From Amphiura filiformis (lineage: Eukaryota; Echinodermata; Ophiuroidea; Amphilepidida; Amphiuridae), in contig NC_092641.1 of NCBI RefSeq assembly GCF_039555335.1, positions 29,882,848 to 29,946,847 on the forward strand: 64,000 bases of DNA. Reading direction: 5' to 3'. The notes below the pieces were generated by a model. That model did not search any database and was not told the DNA's origin. It saw nothing but the letters and a program-made list of their open reading frames with translations. A program made the translations under genes and the position numbers. This document shows, piece by piece, positions 23,851 to 36,500 of the stretch. Every line of letters begins with the position of its first letter. The stretch's first letter is position 1.

Positions 23851-24759
23851 GTTAAATTGTATGTTATTGAGTAGGCCCAGGATAGTATATAGTAAGCCTA
23901 AGTATAGGCCTGTGATTATTATAGGCAGTGCTTTAAATGTCGTTCCTTGGCCCAAAAGCCTGTGAAAATTACTGCCGGCCCGTCGATATGAAGGGCCCGT
24001 GACATTTTGTCAGTATTTAAGACGGACTTAGGTCTATTACTGACTTTAACATATCAATACATGCATGCTTTACCTGAAATTACGAGTCTGAAGTCTTATA
24101 TCTTAAAGATCAGTGGATCAGTGTAACATTTTAAATTTTGCAAATTCAGTTCGGGCCTTCTTTGTTTTTTGTTTAAGGCAATAATAGTGTAAAAATGATG
24201 CACCAAAAACAAATTTTTACACAATAGGCCCAGGCCTAATAGGCCCTACAGTCCCCATGCAAATGGCTTCATATTGGACCTTCATTTTGAAAAATGGACA
24301 AGTCTTCCTTTTGCTTCTGCTATGGACATCCACGTGTTATTTTTAAAACAATTGTTTATATTATACAATAATTGTGAAAACTTTTCAATGGCTTCAATTA
24401 GGCTTTCGTTTCACCAATTTGCGGCTGTTTCAAACTAAAATAGTACCCAATAATAGTGCTAAAATTGATCAAAAAAATGACAAATGGCTTCAATTGGGCC
24501 TTCATTGTCCAAAGGTTTCTCACCTCTATTGCCCCCGGACGCTGGTTGCCCTGATATATCAGATTTGTAGCCCTTTTGTACTTATTAGCCAATATTTGAC
24601 CATTTTCGTCAAAGTTTTCCCCCTTAAAAGTTGTCTTTCCCCACTTTGTTCACCCTCTGAAAAAGTGCTTGCTACGTCACTGCCTCTAAGGGGTCAAAAA
24701 CCCTCTCAAACACCCTCTCCTCCCCCACTTTTCTGATAGTGTAGACGTCCCTGTTGGTG

Positions 24760-25120
24760 CCACATGCCACGGATTCGCCGGTTATTTGTCGGACGTTGAA
24801 CGATTGAATATAAAACGCCTGCAGGATTATTAGCGGCCACAACGCATAGCGAGACGAACGGGAATCGGATCCCAAAATCCGGACATTTGTCGGACGTGTA
24901 CCCCCAAATCCGGTCATTTGTCGGACGTTGAACGATCGAATATAAGGCGCCTGCAGGATTATTAGCGGCCACAACGCATAGAGAAACGAACGGGAATCGG
25001 ACCCCCAAATCCGGTCATTTGTCGGACGTTGAACGATCGGATATAAGACGCCTGCAGGGTTATTAGCGGCCACAACGCATAGAGAGACGAACGGGAATCG
25101 GACCCAAAATCCCACCGAAT
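24760..25120. repeat. 101-bp tandem repeat array
   Basis: Three units with CATTTGTCGGACGTTGAACG, GCGGCCACAACGCATAG and GAACGGGAATCGGA, starting near 24780, 24912 and 25013, plus one 31-bp partial. Differences are few, so amplification looks recent. GC-richer than its surroundings. Confidence 0.88.
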
Positions 25121-25208
25121 CTTCTGCCGGACTGGTGATTTTTCCACCGAATAAAATATTTTTGTATTCGGTGATGTACGTTAATCCAGTCCGTCGTAGT
25201 GTGACAGA

Positions 25209-26969
25209 CCTATTACCAGAGAGTTGATATTCTTGAGAGGGCACTCTATTCACGTGGTTTCTTTTCCAACGCTAAAAGATCACGAATTTTGGTGGTTTGC
25301 AAATGAAAAGTGTCCGCACTATCGATTGATTACGTAACTGTTATGAATAATGTATTAGGTTTTCAATGCAATCGCCTCGACCCATCAATACATATTATCT
25401 GTATTTATCAAAGTACTTGGAATAGCAATCTGGTGAGTTCACTGAACTACGCCCTAATACTGATGGAGTTTTAATGGCGTTTAATGGCGCTAATCCTCTC
25501 CATACACAGATGAACAAATACAATAGGAGAAGGTCAACACATATGACCTCCTATATGACATGTTATATGAGATGTACAACAACCTGAATATCATAAAGAT
25601 CAGTGTTCGTTTGTGCATATGAACTGCATATTTACAATACTAAATATTAGTCGTTATATATTATGCCAAATATTGGTATTATGACAACACGGTATATGCA
25701 TTGTATATAAAACAACTAATAGATCCTGCTATCATGGCGTCAGGTCATTGGTTCATCATATCCCGTATGTTTCTTAAAATTCATTCATATTTGAGACAAA
25801 TTTCTGTGCCCATTTTATAGGCGTACAGGTGGATCCGGTTTTTTGGTCATTTTCATTTCTTTTTGATGAAAGAATTAAGGTTTTCCACTGCACGGAGGCC
25901 ACTATGTGATACTAATTTAATGCTATATTTATAAATTGAATACGTGTTCCCGATTGGCTCTATAGCGATTTCACAGAAAAGGTATTTCTAGTACAATGCA
26001 GCGTCGGACTCTAGCTGAGAGCGTAGTAGCCTAAGTCATGGACTCCAAGAAAGGCTCTCCATACACAAATGAACAAACACAAAGGAAGGTAGTCTCCTCC
26101 GTGACCAGCTTGATTTCGATGGAGCGAAAACAAATTGGCTGCAGAGGAGACGGGTAATTTTGCCATGCAAATGAGGTGAGTGTCATCCCCCTGCTATTAC
26201 ATGCATCTTCTCGAGAGCGGCTCACAGTGTCAATCAATGCATAATCATATGCATAATGCAATCATATCCGCACATGCGCATTGCACCAGTTGAACCCGTT
26301 TCTGAGTTACGTGAATTGGTGTCAGCAGCGGGTGCTCATAGCTCTGGAATAGGTAATAGCTTATTGAATTATACAAAAGTCTGAACTGTAACTTTACTTG
26401 ATCACTACCTCTGCATCTAAAGTGTAACAATGCAATTGTTATAAAGCTAGTTATAGGATATTCTAATGGCAAAGGTTAGTAACGTTAGTTGTTAGTTTGT
26501 AGATTGTTAAACAATAACAATGCAAATGCAAAAAGGTAGAGTGGTCCATTCACTCGTCGCTCAGTGATAAAGGTCAGTACAGTTTTAACAACTATCATGA
26601 TCAATGTTCAAGGTATATTTGACAGCATGTATCGATAAATGTATGTATATACAACATAGAAATTAATTTAACTTCAATGACAACGTCAACTCACCATGAC
26701 GATGGGGGGGGTCGATGTGCAATAAATATGGATATCCCGATATCTGCCAAATATCACTGCCCCCAGCCCCGCCAAAAAAGACCCCCTTTCGACATGCCAA
26801 ACTCCCCGCCTCTTTACACATGTCAGATTGTGGGAACCCCAATGTTTAAACCTGAATTGTGATTTTTGGCTTGCCAAAAATCTTTGGCCTCTACAATTCA
26901 CCAGCATTGTGCATAACCTTACACTGGTCTGTTAAACTTTGTGGAACTGTTATTCTACTCTTGTTACAT
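25209..26969. other. Intergenic spacer upstream of SLC16-like A
   Basis: No gene recognised. CTCTCCATACACAGATGAACA (25498) recurs near 26056 as a short direct repeat. Promoter elements of the SLC16-like gene could lie here but I see no clear TATA or initiator. Confidence 0.4.
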
Positions 26970-27217
26970 TTGAAGACCTGAGTGCAAGAAGACCGTAAGT
27001 CCACTTGGCCCCTCAACATGTATATACTAAAGTTACGTACAGTTTCTTAGGGTTTTATAATGTAGGGTGAAAACATCATGAAAGGTTGTGAAAGATTTGT
27101 TTTTGCCCCTGAACATGTATAAAACATTACCAAACTATACGAAATTATACGCAACTTTATTGTATACATGTTGAGGGGCCAAGTGGACTTACGGTATTCT
27201 TGCGCTCAGGTCTTCAT
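26970..27217. mobile_element. GAAGACC palindromic MITE, copy 2
   Basis: Arms of about 60-75 bp: left TTGAAGACCTGAGTGCAAGA with GTAAGTCCACTTGGCCCCTC, right its inverse ending CGCTCAGGTCTTCA. It lies about 85 bp before ATG 27303 of the SLC16-like gene. Confidence 0.82.
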
Positions 27218-27374
27218 TTATACAAACAACCACTTGAATAGAGCATGATATGTCCAAGTAAGGACCCACATGATGACCGAAAAATTATCGTAACTCACCA
27301 CCATGTGTGACAATTTCAAGTCAAACTTGGTTTGCCATGTCTCACGAATCTCTGAACGTTCCTTTTGTTTACAG

Positions 27375-27570
27375 AACGATCATGGAAACCCTCTAGATGG
27401 CGGATGGGGATGGATCATTGTTTTGGGTGCGTTCGTTAATACTATGTTCCAAGTAGGGACACACAAGGCACTGGGCGTCTTTGTACCAGAGTTTGCTGAA
27501 GGATTAAACTTAAGTGTTGGAGCTGTTGGTACGATTTGTGGAGTGGCTGTTGGCTTGAAGTGTTTATTAG
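27375..27570 (+). CDS. SLC16-like A, exon with TM1 and start of TM2
   Basis: Acceptor TTGTTTACAG ends at 27374; reads NDHGNPLDGGWGW and ends with one base of a Gly codon before GTAAAA. The frame stays open upstream to ATG 27303, which has a good Kozak context, so the true start may be 27303 and the CAG unused. Confidence 0.85.
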
Positions 27571-30500
27571 GTAAAAGAGATATGAAGCGATACAATTATT
27601 ATAGCAACACTTGATAGTGATGATAGAGTGAGCGGAGGAATATTTTAACTACCGTTAAAACTTGATAGTTAACATACGTGCTTACTATCGAGCGCTTTTG
27701 AAAACATGAAATAATACCAAAGTCCGGCTTTTACATAACTGAGCTAATGGGATTGAGAGTGAGACACGCATATGCAAGTTTACTTGTTCATATATAACTA
27801 TGTGTATCGATGATTTGCTCAAAAACCTTTACACTTTTGTGAATTGGGCTCTTCATGTTTGCATGTTTTAAAAGCGCTCGATAGTAAGCACATATGCTAA
27901 CTATCGAGTTTTTACGGTATTGGCATACAACGCATAACTATAAGATTAAGAAAGTAAAAACAAAACAAAAAGGTGTGGTAAATCTTGACCTCTTTTCTTC
28001 TAATGTTTCCCGTTTAAGGACCAGTATGGGCAGCATGCCTACTTTTGGCAAATACTCGTACCTTGACCATTTTTGGAGGTATATTGACAGGATTGGGGTT
28101 TATAGTAGCTGGTTTATCCCAAAATCAAGTTTATCTCACTTTTAGCATGGTTATATCAAGTAAGTAGCTAAATTAAAGTAATTATAAGGACCACTTATCC
28201 ACTTAATAATGCAATCATATTAGCGTTAATTTGACCCAGAAATATATTTCGTATGCTCAAGGAACTTTGCTGATGTGGCCCAGTAACTAGTACTGGGCCA
28301 GTGGTGGGCAACATGGTGGCGAGGAATGGACCAGATGTAAAAGGCTTTCGCACAGTCCAGCCAAAGTAAATTGGACCATAATGAGTAGGTGCTTTGCATT
28401 GGGAAACAATAAGCCACCTTTAAAAGAAAGAAAGCCCCAACACGTAAGATCAGCCAGACCTTGGTCAGCTGTGGCTGCAATGGGAAGTCCATACGTGTCA
28501 CACCATATTGGACCAAAAGTGGTCGACTTTGATATAAAATTGGATCGATTGAGCCCATATTTATTGGTCGAGCTATGAGTTTTAAAATATTGGACGAGAC
28601 GTAGTCCAGTTCAATATTGTAAAACTCATAGCGAGTTGTGTATGTACAGCCTCAAGAGTATGCACAGCTTCATGCTGTACGTAAGAGAAAAATATCAGGA
28701 GATTGGCGTATGGAACATCGTAAACTCTCTAGTAACAGTGCCGTAATTAATTAATTAATTATTCAAGCATGACTTACAAAAGTACACATTTGTTTATAAA
28801 TTTAAATATAGATAACAGATCAGGTGTGGGCAAATATCTACAAAACACGTTGCTTGATAAATGATATAATGTTATTATTAAAGATGTTATACGAGTGGGA
28901 ATATCATTGGATCATTTGCTAAAAAAACTGGGGCAAGCTATCATTATTATGCATGAGACAATGTGAGACCATGATTTTGAGACATGTCTTGAGGTGGTGT
29001 CTTGAATAAAGACATGAGTAAGGACATGACTCAACCAAGAGTGCAAAGTAATCCAGGACAGCGCAGTTTTGCCAAAACGGATTCATATTGGTCTTCATTG
29101 ACATCCTGACTTTTGGAAATTAATTAAGGCCAAACAAAAAACAAGTTGTAGCTCGCGCATTTCGTTTTTGACGGATGTTTTACTGGAGAAAACATCACAC
29201 AATTTTGTAATACTTTTTTAATCTGCAGGTTGAAAGGGGATCATAAATATTCTTGAATATGAAGAAATATGATTTATTTTGTGTGTGTCAGAGAGACCAC
29301 TATAAATTTCCATTCCAATTTGTAGCAAATAAAGCTTTCGGCCTTCAGTCTTGTTAAATCGTAATACGTACAATCTATTTGCATCACATAGTAAACACGA
29401 AGTATATCTTATAATGGTATAACATCCGATTCATTTTCTACTTGTAGGTTTTGGTTTGGGAATAACATTTGCAGTCATTCCCTTGATATTGAAGGATTAT
29501 TTCCACAAGCGATACAGCTTGGCTACTGGCTTAGCATCAAGTGGTGCAGCCATCGGCATGGTAATATTTCCTCCAGCAATGGAAATTCTTATAGACACGT
29601 TCGGCTGGAGAAATGCATTATTTCTCCTTGGTGCATCATGTTTTAATATCTGTGCAGCTGGAGCTTTATTTCGACCGGTGAACTCATCTCCAAAGTCACA
29701 TTGTATTGACTCTGGTAAACTTTGCAACAAAACTTGCTGTTATTTTCATCAGAACGCAGGGGTTAATCTATTCACAACTATACTCACATATACTGGTATA
29801 AATATAATTTCAAAAAATAAATTATATATTTTAGTGTTTATTTCTTTTATATTATGGGGAATTTCATTTTGTGGATGGGTGTTATTTTTAGTGTCCTACG
29901 CAATTGAAATCGGATTTTCTCCAAACGATGCTTCGTTCCTTTCGGCAGTTGGTGGAATTGGGACCTTTATTGGTCGTATTGCTAGCGCACCACTAATAGA
30001 CCACAAACTTCTATCAGGAAAAACGATGTTTAGTCTATTGTCTTGTGCTGGTGCAGTTTGCCTACTTTTATACCCATTTTGCTCGTCTTACTGGTCCTTA
30101 GCACTAATATCACTTTTGGCGGGAATCAGCATTGGATCGCCACCTCCAGTAATGATTGTTATCCTTAAAGAACTTACATGTGAGTCAAAAAGGGAAGATT
30201 TTACTGGGGCTATTGGTCTTCATTATATGTGCGTTGGAATTGGATTCTTCGCTGGTGGACCAATAGCAGGTATGTTTACATCGCTAAATTATATAGTGAA
30301 GCTTTTAATACATCATGTCGCCAAGACTCCAAAACAACTTCTATTTTACTTTCCTGGCATGGATTCTCGCTAATGATCCAATGTCATAATGCACGAATAC
30401 GTGAATATATTATAAAACACTTGAGCATTAAGGTCAACATCCCAAATAGCTCCAAATTACACTTTTGTAAGTGTAATAATGGCCAGATGAAAACCAAGAT

Positions 30501-30912
30501 TTTCTTAAAGTAAATAATGCTAAATGATAACCGTGAATCGTTAGAAAGTCAGCCAAGTATATTGTATTTCTTTCTATTTTTTTAAATTCATACTCATATT
30601 ATTGTATTCTTTTGTTTTGCATTCTTTTGTAATGAATGTTGAATGTGTAAGATTTCAAAATTATGGCATTTCAAATTTTTTAAATATTTACATTTTTTGT
30701 AGTAAAATATTATTACAAATTGTTACATTTTAAGAATCTTAATTGTTGCCAATAATTATCATTACAAACATTTGACTTTTTCAGGTTATATATTTGATTC
30801 AACTGGAAGCTACAATTTTGCATATTACGCAATGGCGGGAGCTGAACTATGTGCGGCTTTTCTTGTTTGCATCTTGCATCTGGTGAACAGATTTCACCGT
30901 CAAACTTCATGA
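27375..30912 (+). CDS. SLC16/monocarboxylate transporter-like protein, copy A
   Basis: Join of 27375-27570, 28019-28159, 29448-30269 and 30785-30912: 428 residues from the first acceptor, or 452 if the well-placed ATG at 27303 (ACCACCATG) is the start. Seen: the SLC16 TM1 signature DGGWGW; a Lys in GTHKALGVF where MCT1 carries its proton/substrate Lys; the TM5 motif YFHKRYSLATG with GAAIG; FGWR; a TM8 Arg in FIGRI; and GGPIAG. Family role: a 12-TM plasma-membrane carrier of monocarboxylates or other small acids. The Asp/Arg pair of true lactate carriers is not evident in TM8 (GR instead), so the resemblance is rather to MCT9/12-type members and the substrate is open. All intron phases join cleanly. 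Sister of the next gene. Either 27303 is the start, or a short upstream exon supplies the N-terminus through the CAG acceptor at 27374. Confidence 0.92.
28019..28159 (+). CDS. SLC16-like A, 141-bp exon (TM2-TM3)
   Basis: Acceptor GTTTAAG ends at 28018; reads GPVWAACLLLANTRT and LTGLGFIVAGLS, ending one base into a codon before GTAAGT. The exon is the same length and phase as 34160-34300 in the sister gene, which makes the call firm although no long ORF marks it. Confidence 0.92.
28160..29447. other. SLC16-like A intron 2
   Basis: No exon seen; it contains the 61-nt hairpin at 28572-28632. Confidence 0.5.
28572..28632. repeat. 61-nt hairpin in intron
   Basis: GCTATGAGTTTTA..AATATTG pairs with CAATATT..TAAAACTCATAGC with one mismatch around a loop of about 19 nt that holds GGAC..GTCC. 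Confidence 0.85.
29448..30269 (+). CDS. SLC16-like A, main 822-bp exon (TM4-TM11)
   Basis: Acceptor TTCTACTTGTAG ends at 29447; reads SFGLGITFAVIP, the YFHKRYSLATG motif, a central Cys-containing loop and the second six-helix half, ending at GGPIA plus one base before GTATGT. Reading through the donor gives an unrelated tail, so the donor is used. Confidence 0.93.
30785..30912 (+). CDS. SLC16-like A, last coding exon (TM12 and tail)
   Basis: Acceptor GACTTTTTCAG ends at 30784; reads GYIFDSTGSYNFAYYAMAG, a final helix and a short HRQTS tail to TGA. Same 128-bp length as the last exon of the sister gene. Possible AATAAA at 31238. Confidence 0.92.
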
Positions 30913-31495
30913 AAATCCTTCTGTGTTGAAATGTTCATCATATTGTTAAACTTGGTACTAATATATGGGTCTCATCTATACAGTGATACCAAGATGAATA
31001 CAAACATGCAACATTGCAAAAATATTAAAATTTGACATTTATTGCAAGTTAGAACTACAAAAAAAAACTATCTTTCATTTAGCAAACAAGATTTTTTTTT
31101 TTCATTCCAAACAAAAATACTGTGCTAAATGTGTATGGAATGGGGAGTGATAATGGTATTGTCCTATTACCGTGTAACGCCACATTGAATGCTTTCTATG
31201 ATTGCTCGTCAAATAACCCATTAATTAATGACTGCTCAATAAATTACCCATTTAGGTTTATTAACAGGTCTATCAATATAACGTTCATACAATATTCCTT
31301 TTTGCGTTATGAGACAAAAACTAAATTATTCATAACCGATCGATAGTTTGCCTCAATTTCTCGATCGCAACACGGCGGAATTTGTCATTTACGTTGGTAA
31401 TAAAATAAACGAGTAAGGTTGAAACGTTAAGTTTTGTTATCTCCAATTAATCTTTGTTATCTATTTGTTAACAGGCAACATGATCTTTGTCACAT
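30913..31495. other. SLC16-like A 3' flank
   Basis: Candidate AATAAA at 31238; nothing else recognised. Confidence 0.4.
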
Positions 31496-32124
31496 CTACA
31501 CAAGGTGTCCCAGAAAAAAATACCAGTTGAATGAATTTGACATACGTTGAGAATTAGGCATCCGAATCAATAACATTTCAATAAAATCAATCTTAAAGCC
31601 CATCTTAATTTGCATATAATGAATTTGCGTATAATTCTGCATAATTATAAAGAATGTCTGATTTACAAAGAAATGCGCGATTAATACATGTCGTATAAGT
31701 CAATTAACTTCATAAAACTTTGCAAGAAAGATCACTCAACACAATGCCGGGCACAATGCCCACCGGTGGCCAGTGGTCAACATGTCAATGTACTTTATAT
31801 TTTATTTGGTGCAATCATCTTTGTTCTTCTTAAACAATATGTTTGTATTATAAGGAAAATACTAAAGACAGTAAACAAATAGTGGCTGCGTAGGTTTGAA
31901 AGATATTTGGTGTCAAACCACATAGCAATGTTTAATCTAAAATTTAAATCTTTTTACAATTGATATCAAAAACCACACGGTAAGCTGTAATCACTTGGTC
32001 ATTGTCATTCTTGGCTCAGTTGTTCATAAAGCATTAGAGCTGGGAAGCTTCCAATTGAAGACATGAGCGCAAGAAAATCGTAAGTCCACTTCGCCCCTCA
32101 ACATTTTTTCTGGGACACCCTGTA
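31496..32124. mobile_element. MITE with GGTGTCCCAGAAAAAA ends
   Basis: Left ACAAGGTGTCCCAGAAAAAA, right TTTTTTCTGGGACACCCTGT: inverted ends of about 22 bp. A partial GAAGACC element (32054-32104) occupies its right side. No transposase. Confidence 0.72.
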
Positions 32125-33320
32125 CATTTTGTTGTAATTTTTCACCTATGCCACAAACAAAGAGCTATATATGTCTGGGTATGAATAATATAAATTAATA
32201 ATCGTAGATAGTACGTGAACACTGGTCATACGGAAGGAAAGGTGATTTGGTGATACAGTAGACATATCAAATTATTCAAAATTGTCTCTAACGCTCACTC
32301 TAGATCAGGTAATATAATATCATTCTCAATGGCAAAGGTGAGTATAATACTATTACAGGCAAAGTATTAAAGTCGCAACCAAGAGAGGATTTGCCTTCTG
32401 CGTACGGTTGCGTCAGCGTACTTTTTGTGATATAATACGATCGCGCGACCGAACCATGACCTTGCCTAGCTACGACCGTATTCGAAGTGTGATTAGTCAA
32501 TTCACAAAAGCTATGCTTGCTCTTTAAGCATGTGGTCTTTGCGTAGTACACTCGGGCCAAATTCTGTGCGTACCCAAGTTGGCTCTCATGATCGAGAATT
32601 AAATATTTTGACTATAGTTTTTATTGTTTAAGCATCCATGCAACTATTAATACAATGTTAAAATTGACGTTTTATACTATGTCATACACCGATTTCTACT
32701 TTTTAAATCCTTTTTTTACCATACGCCAAGTTAAAGATTTATTTACTAATTAATTACTTCATTTTCAGCTTTGGAACTTGAAGAGAACGATATTTTTAAC
32801 TTAAAATCACGATATGTCACTATGTGAAACCCACAAAAAGCATGGGTTACTTTTGTGTCTTTGTGCAACCAATCAATGTCAAACGTGCCTGAATGGGTAT
32901 GTGAAATCGGGCATACGAGAACTGATTGTTTATTTATAACCTTTAAATAATATAATTAAAATTCGTTTTTCTCATCTCAGATATGTAGTGCACAGCATTC
33001 AAAGTAAATTTCAAAAGCTTAGGAATTTATCATCATGCTTAAAAATTACGAAATTTAGTCCACCTCGCTTTGTACAGGATATACGTAACTTTCAAACTGG
33101 AGCAATAAAAAAAACTAAAATGTTTCTGGTAGCCTCCTACACGTTACTAGTAAGAAACGGATTCGTCATTGGCTTGTTTATTAAAACACATGGGACTGTA
33201 AATTTTGTTTGTTACAGCCTATATATAGCCTAACAATATTGAAATAGCAAACCGTGATGTATACCAACACATTTAAAAGACATTTTGTCTTTCAATATTT
33301 CATTTTTTCTCCATTTTCAG
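32125..33320. other. Spacer before SLC16-like B; missing first exon expected here or nearby
   Basis: I could not place a start exon. An ATG at 32814 with a short open frame is possible but has no supporting similarity. Confidence 0.35.
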
Positions 33321-33504
33321 AATCCTCCAGACGGCGGTTGGGGATGGGTTATAGTTTTTGGAGCTTTCTTGTTCCAGGTTTTCAACGTAGGGATACATAA
33401 GGGACTGGGTGTGTTTGTACCAGAGTTTTCTGAAGGATTAGTTATGAGTGTTGGTGCTGTTGGCACAACTTGTGGATTGGCTGCTGGTTTGAAGGCTATA
33501 CTAG
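33321..33504 (+). CDS. SLC16-like B, exon with TM1 and start of TM2
   Basis: Acceptor CTCCATTTTCAG ends at 33320; reads NPPDGGWGWVIVFGAF to KAILG, ending one base into Gly before GTAATA. The open frame upstream to an ATG at 33285 is the translated polypyrimidine tract and is not coding. Confidence 0.9.
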
Positions 33505-36500
33505 GTAATAACCTTATTTAAGATTTCTTACTGCATTGCAATACTGGTTAATTTAATTGATTAACGCAAGAAAGGTTGAGTTTTGAATGAAACCCTCTTT
33601 TGAACAGCCAAACATAGCCTGATCTGTTGTGACTTTCGGTTTTGTTAGTCCATTCAGGACCAACGCAATATTTAGTACGATAATCAACGCCGTCACGCGT
33701 TTATTATAGTGCTAAATATTGCGTTTTATGTTTTGTTGGAGCACAGTTCTTTCTATTGATTGGATGTACACGTGTCTTCAGCAGTTTTATCAAAAATAAG
33801 TGCAGATGAGGTAGTAGATCGGACCACACTTCTCTAAATGTAATACATCTAGTTTGAAATCCATAGGTGAAATGTTTTATATGCAACGATAAAAAAAAAT
33901 CATAATCAGCCATTGTGTGTCTTTGACTCACGGTTTATATCCTTTTGAATCAAATTGATAGGCCAAGTCTATCAACTGGAGACGGCGTCCAAAAAGTCAG
34001 GATAATTAATTCAGTCGCAGAGTCGAACCTGGCATGGCAAATCTTCACACTCCGACGAAATAAGCCAATCTTAGCCTCTTAGTCTTGTTTTGTGTTTTAA
34101 TCCTGGCTCCTGGTCCTGAAATTAATAACAATATTATAATTTGCTATTGTTTAAGTCAGGACCAGTATGGGCAGCTTGTGTGCCTTTTGCAAGTACGCGT
34201 ACTTTAACATTTCTTGGTGGCCTGTTAACAGGACTGGGATTCATAGTAGCTGGATTATCCACGAATCCAATTCATCTGACGCTCGGTATGGTAATATCAA
34301 GTAAGTAGCGCGTGATTACCGTACTCTCCCGACGAAATGTTTTTCCACAGTAACAATTGTTAAGTTTTTAGTAAATAATACTAACCTATTCATTTACTTC
34401 AATATCATCTATAATACCTTTAATCAGTTTTAATCAACTTTTCAACATCAAAACATTGCTGGAAAATAACGAAACAAACTTTCTTATGATCTTATGAAAA
34501 CCCTGTTCAAAATCCCCATAGGAAAAGTGGCGGCGCTGTGCTTAATTAGCTAATTATGAAGTCAGTCCTTGACGACCACCATAACAACAGATGACGCCCG
34601 GGGTATTTTAACTCTTTTATAAAACATGTGATGCATAACTAGTATTATGAATTGTGATACCAGACGAATAAAGGTATCCCCGATTAAACCAAGAAAAAAA
34701 TCTTTGTTTGCCCTTTCCCGACCGACAGAAAAATCGCGAAAATCTTGGGTCGCAATTTTATTTTTTATTTTATTTTTTTATCCTTTTATAACCTCAAACA
34801 TTTGTAATTTGTAGCCAAAAAATCATATAAAGAAACAATTTATACTTTTCTTAAGATATTTTTGAGCGTTTTTGAAGCCCAAACTTTACCAAATGATGCC
34901 TAATGACTACGGTATATGTTTCCATGACTGTTCTCATTTTTCTTTGTTTGTGTCTTGTTTTTGAAACAAGTGGGACGATATAACGCTGTTTACATCTAAA
35001 AAAAGAATCGACCTACCGACCCTCCTGATTTTTTTCATGAAAGGACAGACAAACAATTTATTTTTTTGGCCTTACAACGAATTAGTAATTGTTATGCGAT
35101 TATGTTATTTGCCACGATCCAAAAGAGATAACTTCCATTCAGTTAATATCATGCAGCCTCACTACAGGGATTTCCTATGTAGCAGCGCATCATAGTTCAA
35201 TTTCAACTTCCAAAATTGTTCAGTTTAACATCAGACCAGGTTCAAAATGCCAAAATTACCGATCCTGAAAGGGAATGACAGAAGCATATCATAGTGAAGG
35301 AAAATCTAACCGTGAAATTGTAAGATTATGGAATATTGACGAGGGATCTGTTCGACATAATTTGAGAAAAAGGAGATTCATAGCTCAATGGACAATCGCC
35401 CGAAATCTGGACGGCCGAAAACACAACACCAAGATAATAATAACAACCGAACCCAAATAACGTTTGTATCAAACATTTTGATAATGACCAGCAGTGCAGT
35501 CGGGATACCTGCAAGTCGATCATGATAACATTTTGATAGCAACAGGGTATTGACGTCATAATGAGCCTCATTAAACAGCGCCGCCACTTTTTACAATGGA
35601 ATTTTACCGCAAAATAAGGACATTTTTTTCTTTCTTTATTTATTTTTGTAATAAATGAGGGTCCCAGGTTCCTGCAATTATGACTATTATTGATTAAAAG
35701 GTTTATATTTTAGTGACAGTTAGGTTTGATAGGTTTTCCATTTGTAGTATCATTACAATTTAACATTTTCTGCGGTTAGAGGGGTGCGGAAAGACATTTC
35801 GTCGGGAGAGTAAGTACGTGATTACTGAAAAAATTTAGAGTTCATTTTGTTGTCATTCGAATAATGGTTTCGTTTTCCTGATTTGATTGGTGGTACGGTT
35901 TAATATTAAAAACATAGTTTTTCGGTTGATAAAGCAGGGTTATCAATAAACTTGGTTATCGATTTGATAAACCTGGTTTTTCAATCGAAAAACCTGTTCG
36001 AATTTGATTGTCATAGTTTTTGATAAACCAAGTTTATCGACCGAGAAATCTGGTTTTTGATAAACCAAGTTTATCAACCGAGAAACCTGGTTTTCGCCAA
36101 TAAATTTTCAATTCGATTGCCATAGTTTTTCGAATTTGATTGTCATAATTTTTGATAACACAAGTAACACATCGAGAAACCTGGTTTTCGGCGATAAACT
36201 TCGTGTTGCAATCTGATTGTCATAGGTTTTAGGGTTTTTCAATAAAAAAAAACAGGTTTTTCGAATTCGATTGTCATAGTTTTTGATAATCCTGGTTTAT
36301 CGATCAAAAAGCCCGATGTATCATAAATTCGAAAAACCTGTTTTTCGATTGAAAAATCAGGTTTATCAAATCGAAAACCAAGTTTATCGATTCGATTGTC
36401 ATAGTTTTTGATAAACCTGGTTTATCAGCCGAAAAAACAAGTTTATAAAAAAAAATGATCAACATGGTTTTCGATTTAAAGAACCCGATTTTTCATTCGA

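Larger units (their letters stand above)
22803..25208. mobile_element. TIR element cluster with TCTGTCACACTAC ends
   Basis: The outer ends TCTGTCACACTAC (22803) and GTAGTGTGACAGA (to 25208) are perfect 13-bp inverted repeats. A first unit of about 390 bp (22803-23198) abuts a second copy of the same left end (23193 onward), whose own right end is at 25120-25208 (GTATTCGGTGATGTACGTT, as in 23159-23176). The second unit is swollen by about 1.5 kb of unrelated sequence, including a purine tract and a 101-bp repeat array. No transposase. Confidence 0.78.

Noticed and set aside
24672..25253. 193-codon minus-strand frame
   Set aside because: It runs through 101-bp tandem DNA repeats; the repeated peptide follows from the DNA repeat.
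32814..32900. Possible first coding exon of SLC16-like B
   Set aside because: An ATG and a GT are present but no sequence similarity or phase test supports it.
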